DNA of 49,406 bases. It comes from Oxalobacteraceae bacterium. GTDB lineage: Bacteria > Pseudomonadota > Gammaproteobacteria > Burkholderiales > Burkholderiaceae_D. Where the stretch lies: contig JAIXXZ010000096.1 of assembly GCA_027490465.1 (NCBI GenBank), forward strand, positions 1-49,406, written 5' to 3'. Positions 33,708-42,278 of this stretch are shown in pieces. The first letter of the stretch is position 1. Each line of letters opens with the position of its first letter. Both the position numbers and the translations under genes were made by a program. The notes under the pieces were generated by a model that ran no database searches, had not been told where the DNA came from, and saw only the letters and a list, made by a program, of their open reading frames with translations.

Positions 33708-34807
33708 GCGGAGACGTCCAGCATCGCACCCGCCGGTGGTGACCAGCCCTCGGGCAGGCTGGGACGCGCAGCATGAAAAATGCGAAAGGAATCCATGGTC
33801 AGGCCCGCCTGCCGCAAGCGCTGCCCCAGCGCATCACTGTGCTTGCGAGCCAGTTTCACTGCACTGCCTTTGAGTGCCCACATCATCAGATCCACATGGG
33901 ATGCGCGTGTGATCGACGTCTTGAGCCAGATTTCGCCCAGCACCTCATTTTCGGTGTGAATGTCGACCGAGAACGGTGGCGCTTCCCTTCCCGGCTGACG
34001 GGCCGGACGGAAAAAACGCACATGGACCGGGTTGGCATCCATAAAGGGCAACACCATGCCGAAGGAAAGCTCACCGCGCGATTGTGCAGACAGTGATTCG
34101 ACTTGCGCAGATTCGATGTCATCAATCGCCCTTTTCAGACCTGCAACGACCGAGGTGTCTTTGTCACCCAGCGCGCGAATCATGCGCCGAAGCCAGGCCT
34201 TGGTGTCGGTAGCGGGTGGCGATTGGCCACGCGAGAGCAGCGCCTCCATCCAGAAACCGGAACCAAGCACAGCGGCCTGCAGGCTGGCACCAGAGAGCCC
34301 ACGCATGGACAGCTGCATGCGCTGATACATGGCCGCGAGTTCAGGATTGGCTGTGGTTTGCAAAAGCGCTGCCGCCTGACGCGGCGCGAATAAATCCAGC
34401 AAGGTGGGTGACATCGGTGGCCGCAGCGACAAGGCTGCCAGGCGCGAGGCGTTGATCTGGGCCGCCGGCGACTCCGGGGGCAATGCGGGCGCGGCTGCAG
34501 CCGCCGTTGCAACGGGTTGAGCGGCGGGATCGAAAATCTTCAGCAGCCAGCCATTGGCGCCCTGATAGGCGCGTAAAAACAAGCTGTCACCGGGACGAAA
34601 TCTGAGCGCAGGCGGCAAGTCAAACAGCTTGCCATTGAGAAGAAGCTTGAGCGCTTCGCCGCGCAGCTCGACGCTGGCCTGAACGATTTGCCCATCGCGC
34701 AGACCAAGTTGCTGGGCGATGGGCGTTTCGAGCTGGAGGGGACGGCCCTCGAGATAGATTGGGTTGAGTCGCCCCGGCAGGGCTGCCTGCTCAGGGCCGG
34801 ACAACAT
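33704..34807 (-). CDS. FliK-like hook-length-control-family protein (second copy)
   Basis: The 367-aa protein has a C-terminal region of the FliK type (MVLPFMDANPVHVRFFRPAR, FSVDIHTENEVLGEIWLKTSI, then KHSDALGQRLRQAGLTMDSFRIFHAARP). The N-terminal half has strands suggesting a small beta domain (LETPIAQQLGLRDGQIVQASVELRG). It differs from the standard FliK at 44710. Linked with the FlhB-like gene at its 3' end it forms a pair of two interacting partners, which supports a joint role in the export switch (inference). GGAG lies 8 bases before the ATG. Confidence 0.82.
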   Translation of the reverse strand: MLSGPEQAALPGRLNPIYLEGRPLQLETPIAQQLGLRDGQIVQASVELRGEALKLLLNGKLFDLPPALRFRPGDSLFLRAYQGANGWLLKIFDPAAQPVATAAAAAPALPPESPAAQINASRLAALSLRPPMSPTLLDLFAPRQAAALLQTTANPELAAMYQRMQLSMRGLSGASLQAAVLGSGFWMEALLSRGQSPPATDTKAWLRRMIRALGDKDTSVVAGLKRAIDDIESAQVESLSAQSRGELSFGMVLPFMDANPVHVRFFRPARQPGREAPPFSVDIHTENEVLGEIWLKTSITRASHVDLMMWALKGSAVKLARKHSDALGQRLRQAGLTMDSFRIFHAARPSLPEGWSPPAGAMLDVSA

Positions 34808-34822
34808 AGGGGACGCTCCGCG

Positions 34823-35833
34823 TCAGGGGTAGCGAACCCACTTCCTCTTTTCCTCCGGAGACACCTCCGGTGCCGGATTGGCGCTGGCTGCGACATTCAC
34901 CGGCAGACGAGGAATCGCGATAGGAGGATTGAGCTCATTGGCGGTAGCCGCGATGGTCGGCGCGACCACCGGTGCGTTCGAATGCAAACTGATCTTGCTG
35001 TCGTTGATCTCGGCGCTGTTGCCACCCTCGGAGAGCACGACGGCACGGATCATGGATACGTCCGGTACCTGCAGCACCTGACCAGGACTGAGCTTGACGT
35101 TGGCCGATGTCAGCAGCGCGGGATTAGCGCGCAAAAAGGCCCGACGGAAGACGTCGGTCGCAAACAGATTGGCCGGCATGGTCTTGCGGATCACGCTGTC
35201 GAGATTGTCGCGAGCCTGAACCACATAGGATTTCAAGCTCGGGTTTTTCTGCTGGGCAAGCACCTGACGGGCCAGCTCTACCATGGCCGGAGCGACTGGC
35301 TGCGGCTGTGTTTTTGCCTGGGCATTGCGATTATTGCGATGTTTTTTAGCCGTCTTAGGCGATTTCGAATCATGCTTGGATCCGGTTGTCGCATGGGCAT
35401 CTGCCGACTTGTCTGCAGCATGCTTGTCGCCGGACTTCTCGCCTGCTTGCTTGTCAGCAGTTTTGTCTGCGCCCGATTTGGCCGCTGTCTTGTCGCTGGA
35501 TTTATCGGCCGATTTCTCGGCAGCTTTGTCTTCAGCCTTGTCCTGACCCGCATTGGCCTTGGGTGCCGCATCTTTTTTTGGCTGGAAAGCCTTGGGCGTC
35601 GCATTGGTCGGGTAAGGCTTGGACGGCAAGTCGGGCTCTGCAGGCGCATCCGCCTTGGCATCCTTGGCGTCTTTCCCATCCTTGCCGTCTTTCTTGTCAT
35701 CCTTCTTTTCATCCTTGTGATCTGCCTTGGCGTCCTTGGGGGGTTCGGCCTTGGGCGCATCGGCAGCCGCCACGCCAGCACTGCAAAACAGTGCGAGCAC
35801 GGCGATCAGAAGTTTGCGTTGGGCGATGGTCAT
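34823..35833 (-). CDS. Secreted protein with K/D/A-rich linker and FimV/LysM-like domain
   Basis: The 336-aa protein has a Sec signal peptide (MTIAQRKLLIAVLALFCSAGVAAA). A highly charged Lys/Asp/Ala region follows at about residues 25-165 (repeats such as DKSADKSSDKTAAKSG), then a LysM-like segment at about 200-260 (YVVQARDNLDSVIRKTMP, RRAFLRANPALL, KLSPGQVLQVPD) like that in FimV-type proteins. It lies third in the flgP-flgT operon. A peptidoglycan-spanning structural role near the basal body is plausible but not shown. The charged region has low sequence complexity and makes long open frames on the other strand, which I take as artefacts. Confidence 0.8.
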   Translation of the reverse strand: MTIAQRKLLIAVLALFCSAGVAAADAPKAEPPKDAKADHKDEKKDDKKDGKDGKDAKDAKADAPAEPDLPSKPYPTNATPKAFQPKKDAAPKANAGQDKAEDKAAEKSADKSSDKTAAKSGADKTADKQAGEKSGDKHAADKSADAHATTGSKHDSKSPKTAKKHRNNRNAQAKTQPQPVAPAMVELARQVLAQQKNPSLKSYVVQARDNLDSVIRKTMPANLFATDVFRRAFLRANPALLTSANVKLSPGQVLQVPDVSMIRAVVLSEGGNSAEINDSKISLHSNAPVVAPTIAATANELNPPIAIPRLPVNVAASANPAPEVSPEEKRKWVRYP

Positions 35834-35854
35834 TTTGTTCTCCGCAAAATTTCA

Positions 35855-35885
35855 GGGAAACGCTGAAAAAATCAGTGCCTCGTTA
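35855..35885. repeat. Termini-only copy C of the dispersed element
   Basis: It reads GGGAAACGCTGAA followed directly by the opposite end ATCAGTGCCTCGTTA. This looks like the two ends of the 135-bp element joined with the inside lost. It overlaps the flgT stop codon. Confidence 0.5.
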
Positions 35886-37046
35886 AAAAGGGGTGGCAAC
35901 CCAGTCACCCGAGCGCGTGATACTGGCCGGGCCGGCGAGCTGGCGCACCACGGCGCGTCCGGAGGCAACACTCACCACTTCCACCAGCGCCAGATGCTGG
36001 GCGCTATCGGGTTCCAGAATACGGGCGGGCAGATGTTCACGGTTCATCAGCAAAAGCTGGTCGCCTGCCGAAAGGCCTGCGATCTGGCCGCCATTGATCA
36101 CCCAGCCGTTCGGTGTTTCCTGCAACACGTTGAACTGCTGCGGGCGGCAGGAGAAATTATTGTCCATGCTCTTGAGCCAGCCGTCGAGTACGCGATCGAG
36201 CTCAGACAGCAGGCCCGGCGGCAGCGGCTGACTGGTCGTTACCAGCTCCCGCTCCGGGAAGAAAAAAGGGACAGCGTCCTGCCACAACAAGCGCTGATTA
36301 CTGCGCTCGTATACGGACAGACGCATCACAAAAGGCACGGGATTGCTGCGTCTTGGCTCATCAGTGACGTAGTTGACGGCAGTCTTGACCATCTGCGCCG
36401 ACTTCTCGCGGAATGACTGCTTGGGACGAATGGGCTCGATGGCCAGCGCTCCGGGAGGCAGCAGCTCAATCACCATGTGGTACGGCGAGATGTCGGGCAC
36501 AGCGCCCACCAGCATGCGGTCGTAGGCCGTTGAAGGTATGTTTGCCGGCGTGGACAATTGCCAGGCACGGTTGATGGTCGCACGCGACACCAGACGCGCA
36601 CGTGCCTGATCCATCAGCATCGCCCACTGATAGCGGTCTGCACCGCTGGTGGTAATGCGAAGTGCGGTCTCCAGCGTGGCCTCGCGGCGATAACGCTGCA
36701 CATTGGCTTTGCAAATGTCTTCGCTGGGTGTGGCGCCTCGGGATTCCGCCACAATCGCGGCCGATGGACCATCTTCGGCATTCACGTAAGACTGCACCCG
36801 CACACCGCGCACCTTCATGTCGGAGGTGATGCGGGTGTTCTCATGTAATTTCCCCGTGCTGTCCACCCAGGCTGCCGTGCGAACACGGGTCTGGGTGTCC
36901 ATTGCCGCTGCGACAAGTGCATGCTGCAAGGCCTCCAGACGCTTGCGCGGATCCGTCGGCAAGCCCGAGGTATCGGCAAACGAGGGGATCACCGCACAAG
37001 CCAGAGGCAGCGCGAGCAGCAGGGGCAGAAGTCGTGGGGAGCGCAT
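35883..37046 (-). CDS. flgT: Flagellar assembly protein FlgT
   Basis: The 387-aa periplasmic protein starts with a signal peptide (RLLPLLLALPLACAVIPSFA). It has FlgT-like middle and C-terminal regions: IELLPPGALAIEPI, then GWVINGGQIAGLSAGDQLLLMNREHLP and VVSVASGRAVVRQL, a small beta domain. In Vibrio, FlgT with FlgO and FlgP builds the outer H-ring; here it follows flgP by 6 bases. No separate flgO is seen in the window. Confidence 0.82.
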   Translation of the reverse strand: MRSPRLLPLLLALPLACAVIPSFADTSGLPTDPRKRLEALQHALVAAAMDTQTRVRTAAWVDSTGKLHENTRITSDMKVRGVRVQSYVNAEDGPSAAIVAESRGATPSEDICKANVQRYRREATLETALRITTSGADRYQWAMLMDQARARLVSRATINRAWQLSTPANIPSTAYDRMLVGAVPDISPYHMVIELLPPGALAIEPIRPKQSFREKSAQMVKTAVNYVTDEPRRSNPVPFVMRLSVYERSNQRLLWQDAVPFFFPERELVTTSQPLPPGLLSELDRVLDGWLKSMDNNFSCRPQQFNVLQETPNGWVINGGQIAGLSAGDQLLLMNREHLPARILEPDSAQHLALVEVVSVASGRAVVRQLAGPASITRSGDWVATPF

Positions 37047-37052
37047 GATCTA

Positions 37053-37649
37053 TTACCGGTTACGTGCAGCCAGGTGATGCAGATACAGCACGCGCAGGTC
37101 ATTGACGACGCGGCCGTCCAGAGACAAGGTTGTCTCGTAGGTATCGTCACCGATCGGCGTGATCGATTCCAGCACGGCGCCATAAATGATGCCCTGCACG
37201 CGGGTGCGGAAGGTATCACTGGTGATCATCATCTCGGCCACCGTGGTGGTCGCATCGAGCTGCTGACCGTAAACCTGTTCAGTCAGGGCGCGGTAGGCAT
37301 CCAGCTTGGAGGCACGAATCGCCATCAGGCGCTGCTGCGCACCGTTCTTGTGGTTCTGGGTGCTGATGACGGCATAACCGGTGCCGCGGATGGTTTGCTG
37401 GCGCTCGGTCATCGGCGTGATCATGCTGACCGCATCAGGTGCCGGCTTGGGCGCCTCAGCCTTGACTTCAACTTTAGGCTCGGCCTTGGGCTCAGGTTTG
37501 GCTTCGACCTTGGCTTCAACTGGAGGATCGACCGGCTTGACTTCTGCCTTGGCCGAAGCGTTGTCGGCAACGGCGACCGACGGTATGGATTGGCAAGCCG
37601 AGATCAGCACGGCCAGCGAGACCATCGTGCATTTAGACATTTTGTTCAT
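37053..37649 (-). CDS. flgP: Flagellar outer-membrane lipoprotein FlgP (LPP20 family)
   Basis: The 198-aa lipoprotein has lipobox LISAC (Cys19), then a Lys/Pro/Glu-rich linker (about residues 34-75). The LPP20/FlgP body is GTGYAVISTQ, QRLMAIRASKLDAYRALTEQVYGQQLD, and FRTRVQGIIYGAVLESITPIGDDTYETTLSLD. FlgP forms an outer-membrane-associated disk or ring in polar flagella. AAGGGGTG precedes the ATG. It is the first gene of a minus operon running to 33435. No convincing sigma-54 or sigma-28 site was found upstream. Confidence 0.9.
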   Translation of the reverse strand: MNKMSKCTMVSLAVLISACQSIPSVAVADNASAKAEVKPVDPPVEAKVEAKPEPKAEPKVEVKAEAPKPAPDAVSMITPMTERQQTIRGTGYAVISTQNHKNGAQQRLMAIRASKLDAYRALTEQVYGQQLDATTTVAEMMITSDTFRTRVQGIIYGAVLESITPIGDDTYETTLSLDGRVVNDLRVLYLHHLAARNR

Positions 37650-37992
37650 GAATCACCCCTTGGTTAGTCAGCAGCGAGCTAGCGGCCGGAATACTTCTTG
37701 CGGTAAACCTCAGCATTTCCTATGGGAACTCTTCAAATAATGCCTGATCGAGCCCCGCATGACACCGCTTTACAAAGTATTGACGGAAGGCAATAAACCT
37801 TCGCTCCCCCGTTTTATCGGCAATTGGACAGGCTTCTTTAATCCCGGCGCTGATTTAATTTCAAGAATGCAATGTTTAAGGCGGGATTTGCGGCAGTCAT
37901 GCGCGGCAACGCCTCGGCCAGGCGCTGCGCCGCTCGTTTACAAGCCGCTATGGATCCCAACCTCCCCCGCCAAGCCACCTGACCAGCATCGA
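37650..37992. other. Divergent intergenic region flgP / flhA
   Basis: This is most of the 432-bp gap between divergent operons. Short open frames on both strands (for example 37759-38058) have no recognisable domain, ribosome site or start context. Apart from the flhA promoter at its right end I see no clear structure. Confidence 0.5.
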
Positions 37993-38008
37993 TGGCACAT
38001 CGCTTGCT
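37993..38008 (+). promoter_or_regulatory. Sigma-54 promoter of the flhA operon
   Basis: It reads TGGCACATCGCTTGCT, matching TGGCAC-N5-TTGCT exactly with correct GG-N10-GC spacing. It is 73 bases before the flhA ATG. Confidence 0.92.
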
Positions 38009-38081
38009 TATATGTTCCACGAGGAAACCCGGCCCCTGAGGCCACAAATTATAAGTAATTGATTTTTAAAAGAATTTAAAA

Positions 38082-40181
38082 ATGGCCACGCTATCCATGT
38101 CAACTATTCGACAGCGCTTGTCGGGATTTGAGCTCTCCGGGCTCGGAATCCCGTTCCTTGTGCTGTTGATTATGGCAATGCTGGTCGTTCCGCTACCACC
38201 CTTGTTGCTCGATGTTCTGTTTACATTCAACATTCTGGTCAGCGTGGTGGTAATCATGATCGCCATCGGTACGCGTAAACCGCTGGAATTCTCATCCTTC
38301 CCTTCCGTTCTGCTGTTTGCCACCATGCTGCGGCTGGCGCTGAACGTGGCGTCGACTCGGGTGATTCTGGTGAATGGCCACGAGGGTGAACATGCGGCAG
38401 GCGCGGTGGTGGCGGCCTTTGGCGAGTTTGTGATCGCCGGAAATTATCTGGTCGGGTTCATTATTTTCGTGATCCTGATGATTGTGAACTTCTTCGTGGT
38501 CACCAAGGGCGCTGGTCGGGTATCCGAAGTCAATGCCCGATTCACCCTGGACGCGATGCCAGGCAAGCAGATGGCGATTGATGCCGACCTGAATGCCGGC
38601 TCGATCACCCAAGAGCAAGCCAAAGCTCGCCGCGACGAGATCGCTCAAGAGTCTGACTTCTTCGGCTCCATGGATGGTGCGTCGAAATTCGTTTCGGGCG
38701 ATGCCCTGGCTGGCCTGCTCATTCTGCTGATTAACGTGATCGGTGGCCTTGCCATCGGCGTGGCGCAGCACAACCTGTCGTTTTCCGAGGCCGGCAAACT
38801 GTATGTCTTGCTGACCATCGGTGACGGACTGGTCGCGCAGATTCCTTCGCTCTTCCTCTCGCTGGCAACGGCGATCATCGTCACGCGTGTGACGACCTCG
38901 GAGTCCATGACCGAGCAGGCAGTCACGCAATTGTCGAATCCCTCTGCCCTCTTTATTAGTGCAAGCATTCTGGCGATTCTGGGCATCGTGCCCGGCATGC
39001 CACATCTGGTGTTCCTGACGCTCGCCCTGGCGACTGCGGGTCTGGGTTTCATGCTGATCCAGAAAGAACAAACCGTGGCCGAAGAAGCCGAGATTCAGGC
39101 AGCCGAAGCCAAACCCGATGCACCGAAAGAACTTGACTGGGATGATGTGGATCAGGTCGATCTGATCGGTCTGGAAATCGGCTATGGTCTGATACCGCTG
39201 GTGAACCCGGAGACTGGCGGTCAGCTGATGCCACGTGTCAAAGGCGTTCGTAAAAAACTTTCTGCAGAACTGGGCTTCCTGGTTCAGCCAGTCCGTATCC
39301 GCGACGCGCTCAATCTCGACCCGGACGTGTATCACATCGTTCTCAATGGCGTTGTGCGCGGCAAAGGCGAAATCAAGAGCGGTCGCGAGCTCGCGATCAA
39401 TCCCGGCAAGGTGTATGGCGAACTCGAAGGCATACCCACCAAAGAACCTGCTTTCGGTCTGGAAGCCGTATGGATCGATCCCTCGCAGCGCGATTACGCA
39501 CGCACGCTGGGTTACACCGTGGTCGATCCGGCGACGGCCATCGCCACCCATCTGAATAAAGTCTTGCGTGAAAACGCTTCCGAATTGCTCTCGCATGACG
39601 AGACCCAGCAGTTGCTCGACAAGCTGGCGGCAAAGTCGCCCAAGCTGGTGGAAGATCTGGTACCGGGCAAGATGGCGCTGGGCGTGATTACGCGCACCCT
39701 GCAGCTGCTGCTCTCCGAAGGTGTGGCCATCCGCGATATGCGCACGATTGTCGAGACGCTCTCGGATGCCGCCTCAAAAACACAAGATCCCGAACAACTG
39801 ACCGCAATGGTCCGACCCAAGCTGGGCCGCATGATTGTTCAGGAACTGTTGGATACCCAGGAAAATCTGGCCGTCATGACACTGGCGCCCGAACTCGAAC
39901 AACTGCTCCACAACGTGCTGACCAATGGCGCGCCGGGGCAAAGCGTGGTGATCGAACCCGGTCTTGCCGAGAGCTTGTTCTCTGCCCTGCGCGATGCAAC
40001 GCGCACCGTGGAAGATCAGGGCAACCCGGCCGTGCTGGTGGTCGCACCCTCGATTCGCCCCTGGTTGTCCAAGATGGTTCGTCACCGTATTTCCGAGCTG
40101 ATCGTTTTGTCCTACACCGAAATACCGGACGATCAGTCAGTCAAAGTCATTTACACCGTAGAAGCGCAAGCAAAGAGTTAA
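38082..40181 (+). CDS. flhA: Flagellar export gate protein FlhA
   Basis: The 699-aa inner-membrane export gate subunit has eight predicted membrane segments in residues 20-330. The highly conserved cytoplasmic loop region (FPSVLLFATMLRLALNVASTRVIL, RVSEVNARFTLDAMPGKQMAIDADLNAG) is present. The C-terminal cytoplasmic ring domain includes AVWIDPSQRDYARTLGYTVVDPATAIATHLN. Its length is standard. A second in-frame ATG at 38097 exists; neither start has a strong Shine-Dalgarno. It is first in the operon flhA-flhF-flhG-fliA. Confidence 0.98.
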   Translation: MATLSMSTIRQRLSGFELSGLGIPFLVLLIMAMLVVPLPPLLLDVLFTFNILVSVVVIMIAIGTRKPLEFSSFPSVLLFATMLRLALNVASTRVILVNGHEGEHAAGAVVAAFGEFVIAGNYLVGFIIFVILMIVNFFVVTKGAGRVSEVNARFTLDAMPGKQMAIDADLNAGSITQEQAKARRDEIAQESDFFGSMDGASKFVSGDALAGLLILLINVIGGLAIGVAQHNLSFSEAGKLYVLLTIGDGLVAQIPSLFLSLATAIIVTRVTTSESMTEQAVTQLSNPSALFISASILAILGIVPGMPHLVFLTLALATAGLGFMLIQKEQTVAEEAEIQAAEAKPDAPKELDWDDVDQVDLIGLEIGYGLIPLVNPETGGQLMPRVKGVRKKLSAELGFLVQPVRIRDALNLDPDVYHIVLNGVVRGKGEIKSGRELAINPGKVYGELEGIPTKEPAFGLEAVWIDPSQRDYARTLGYTVVDPATAIATHLNKVLRENASELLSHDETQQLLDKLAAKSPKLVEDLVPGKMALGVITRTLQLLLSEGVAIRDMRTIVETLSDAASKTQDPEQLTAMVRPKLGRMIVQELLDTQENLAVMTLAPELEQLLHNVLTNGAPGQSVVIEPGLAESLFSALRDATRTVEDQGNPAVLVVAPSIRPWLSKMVRHRISELIVLSYTEIPDDQSVKVIYTVEAQAKS

Positions 40182-40192
40182 AGGCATAACCC

Positions 40193-41461
40193 ATGGAACT
40201 CAAACGCATACTCGCCAAAGACATTCGCAGAGCCACTGAAAAAGCAGTCGCTCTCTACGGCAAGGACGTACTCTTCGTCTCGAACGCCAAGGTCAACGGC
40301 ATGACCGAAGTCATCGTGGCAGTCGATGTCGCACCCGAAACGCTGCTGGAAACCAGCGATCTGGGCGATGGACAGCGCTTCAATCAGGTGCTCAAGCAAT
40401 CATTCAGAGAAGTGGAAAATGGCGCCACCGCCAGCCTCGCTCCCGAGATAACGCCACCGGTACAAAAAAATGAAGAGGATCAGCGCGACTATATTCGCGG
40501 ACGCGAGATCGTGGACATGGTGCGTGATGAGCTCTCTGCGATCCGCAAAGAATTCAAACTCGCACAACGCGTCGCTTCATGGCAATCGGAATCAAGCACC
40601 AAGTCAGCCGTACGCCCACTGGTGTCGGCGCTGGCAGAAGCCAGCATTCCCGTTTCGCTGCGTACGCTGCTGGTTGATCACATCAGTGACATGGACAATC
40701 TGCCGAAGGCAACCGAAGCACTGCGCGCCCATCTCATCGAAAGTCTTGGCGAACACTGGGCCAAGCTGCCACAGCGCGGTATTCATGCGATCGCCGGCCC
40801 TTCCGGTGCAGGCAAGACCATGATGGTCGCCCGCCTCGCCCGTGCAGCCGCCGAGCGCAAAGGTCCGGAGTCGGTTGCCGTGATCAGCTATTGCGATCAG
40901 CGTGCCGGCGCCTGGAGCCAGATTCAAATGCTGTGCGCGCAAAGCGGTGTTGATTGCTTGCGCGCCACCGATGCCGATACATTGAAAATGCTGCTCAGTG
41001 AACTGGGCCACCGCAAACTGGTGTTGATCGATACGCCGGGCGTCGAGGTCGTCGCGAAAATGGAGCAGATTAACGCCTGCGCACAAGAACTCAGCTGCCA
41101 CCTTGTGTTGCCCGCCGATGCCTCGGGCACGACGGTGCGAAAATATCTCGTCGATACCAGAATCAACTGGCACAGCCTGATGGTGTCGCGCATGGATGAA
41201 GCAACCCAGCCATGGTCTCTGCTGCAGATATTGTGCGAAAAGTCGGTGCCGCTGTCGGCCGCATCGAACAGCCCTTCGGCTACCGACAACTGTCAGATTC
41301 TGACCGCGACTGAACTGGTGTCACTCGCCATTCGCGGACTCGGCTTGCCGGCCGACGAGACAGCGAACGAACCTGCAGAAGTAGAACCCGATCATTCCGT
41401 TGTGACTGCGGCTCAGGCCCTGGTTGCCCGTATCGAAAAGAGCGCCCATGCCATCAACTAA
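40193..41461 (+). CDS. flhF: Flagellar placement GTPase FlhF
   Basis: The 422-aa SRP-type GTPase sets flagellar site and number at the pole. The N-terminal B domain begins MELKRILAKDIRRATEKAVALYGKDVLFVSN. The G domain has GPSGAGKT at about residues 202-209, then CDQRAGAW in place of the usual DTYRIGA, LIDTPG near 280, and SRMDEATQ near 332 where TKxDE is expected. The Walker motif is intact, but the base-recognition motif has Arg for Lys. It overlaps flhG by 14 bases. Confidence 0.93.
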   Translation: MELKRILAKDIRRATEKAVALYGKDVLFVSNAKVNGMTEVIVAVDVAPETLLETSDLGDGQRFNQVLKQSFREVENGATASLAPEITPPVQKNEEDQRDYIRGREIVDMVRDELSAIRKEFKLAQRVASWQSESSTKSAVRPLVSALAEASIPVSLRTLLVDHISDMDNLPKATEALRAHLIESLGEHWAKLPQRGIHAIAGPSGAGKTMMVARLARAAAERKGPESVAVISYCDQRAGAWSQIQMLCAQSGVDCLRATDADTLKMLLSELGHRKLVLIDTPGVEVVAKMEQINACAQELSCHLVLPADASGTTVRKYLVDTRINWHSLMVSRMDEATQPWSLLQILCEKSVPLSAASNSPSATDNCQILTATELVSLAIRGLGLPADETANEPAEVEPDHSVVTAAQALVARIEKSAHAIN

Positions 41462-42275
41462 AAGAAAAACCGAAGTCATCGGTATCGCCAGCGGCAAAGG
41501 TGGCGTGGGTAAAACCACCCTCTCGGCCAACCTGGCAGTCGCGCTGACGATGATGGGCAAGCAAGTGATGCTGCTCGATGCCGACCTGGGTCTGGCAAAT
41601 GCGCAGATCGCACTGGGTTGCCAGACACAGCACAATCTCTCGCATGTGATTGCGGGTGAAAAAACGCTGAAAGAAATCATTGTCACCTCGCGTCAGGGCG
41701 TCAAGCTCGTGCCCGGCGCCTCGGGTGTGCATCATATGGCGGCTATCAGTCCGGCCATCACCGCCGGCATTGTGCAAGCCTTCTCGGAGCTTGATGATGA
41801 AATCGATTATCTGATCGTCGACACTGCAGCCGGTATTGCGCCATCGGTGCTCGCGTTCATGGAGGCCTGCCAGCGCCGGTTTGTGGTGGTGCGTGATGAG
41901 CCCTCGTCCATCGCTGATGCCTACGGCATCATCAAGGTAATGACGCGCGATCTCGAGCTCGACGAAATTTATCTGATTCCCAACATGGTCGACAGCCAGG
42001 CTGCCGGCGCGCAGTTGTACCGACGCGTCAATGAAGTCTGCGATCGTTTTCTGGGCAAGACATTGCAGTACCTGACATCGATTGAAGCCGATGAGCTGGT
42101 GCTGACAGCATTGAAAAAATACCAGTCCATTCTGGAATTCGCACCTGGCAGCGCCGGTGCCCGTGATTTCAGGCGACTGGCCGATGCAATGACCAATCTG
42201 CCGGAAATCAGCAGCGCCTCGGGTGGGCTCCAGTTTTTCATGGAGCGACTGGTCAAACCGGGCAAAGGGGGTTAA
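41448..42275 (+). CDS. flhG: MinD-like ATPase FlhG (FleN)
   Basis: The 275-aa protein is the partner and antagonist of FlhF that limits flagellar number. It has the deviant Walker A IASGKGGVGKTTLSANLAVAL, LLDADLGLANAQIALG, and DYLIVDTAAGI, followed by VVRDEPSSIADAYGIIKVM. The start at 41448 is preferred over the longer frame (41424) because the protein then begins MPSTKRKTEVIGIASGKGG like its family and overlaps the flhF end in the usual coupled way. Confidence 0.96.
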   Translation: MPSTKRKTEVIGIASGKGGVGKTTLSANLAVALTMMGKQVMLLDADLGLANAQIALGCQTQHNLSHVIAGEKTLKEIIVTSRQGVKLVPGASGVHHMAAISPAITAGIVQAFSELDDEIDYLIVDTAAGIAPSVLAFMEACQRRFVVVRDEPSSIADAYGIIKVMTRDLELDEIYLIPNMVDSQAAGAQLYRRVNEVCDRFLGKTLQYLTSIEADELVLTALKKYQSILEFAPGSAGARDFRRLADAMTNLPEISSASGGLQFFMERLVKPGKGG

Positions 42276-42278
42276 GCC

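Noticed and set aside
34688..35866. Plus-strand open frame (392 aa) over the LysM/K-D-A-rich gene
   Set aside because: It is caused by low-complexity Lys/Asp/Ala codons read in reverse; hydrophobic nonsense composition.
37759..38058. Small plus-strand ORF (99 aa) upstream of flhA
   Set aside because: It overlaps the sigma-54 promoter of flhA, has no Shine-Dalgarno and no recognisable composition.
38292..39596. Long minus-strand open frame (434 aa) opposite flhA
   Set aside because: It is antisense to conserved flhA, His/Gln-rich without any domain or ribosome site; a codon-bias shadow.
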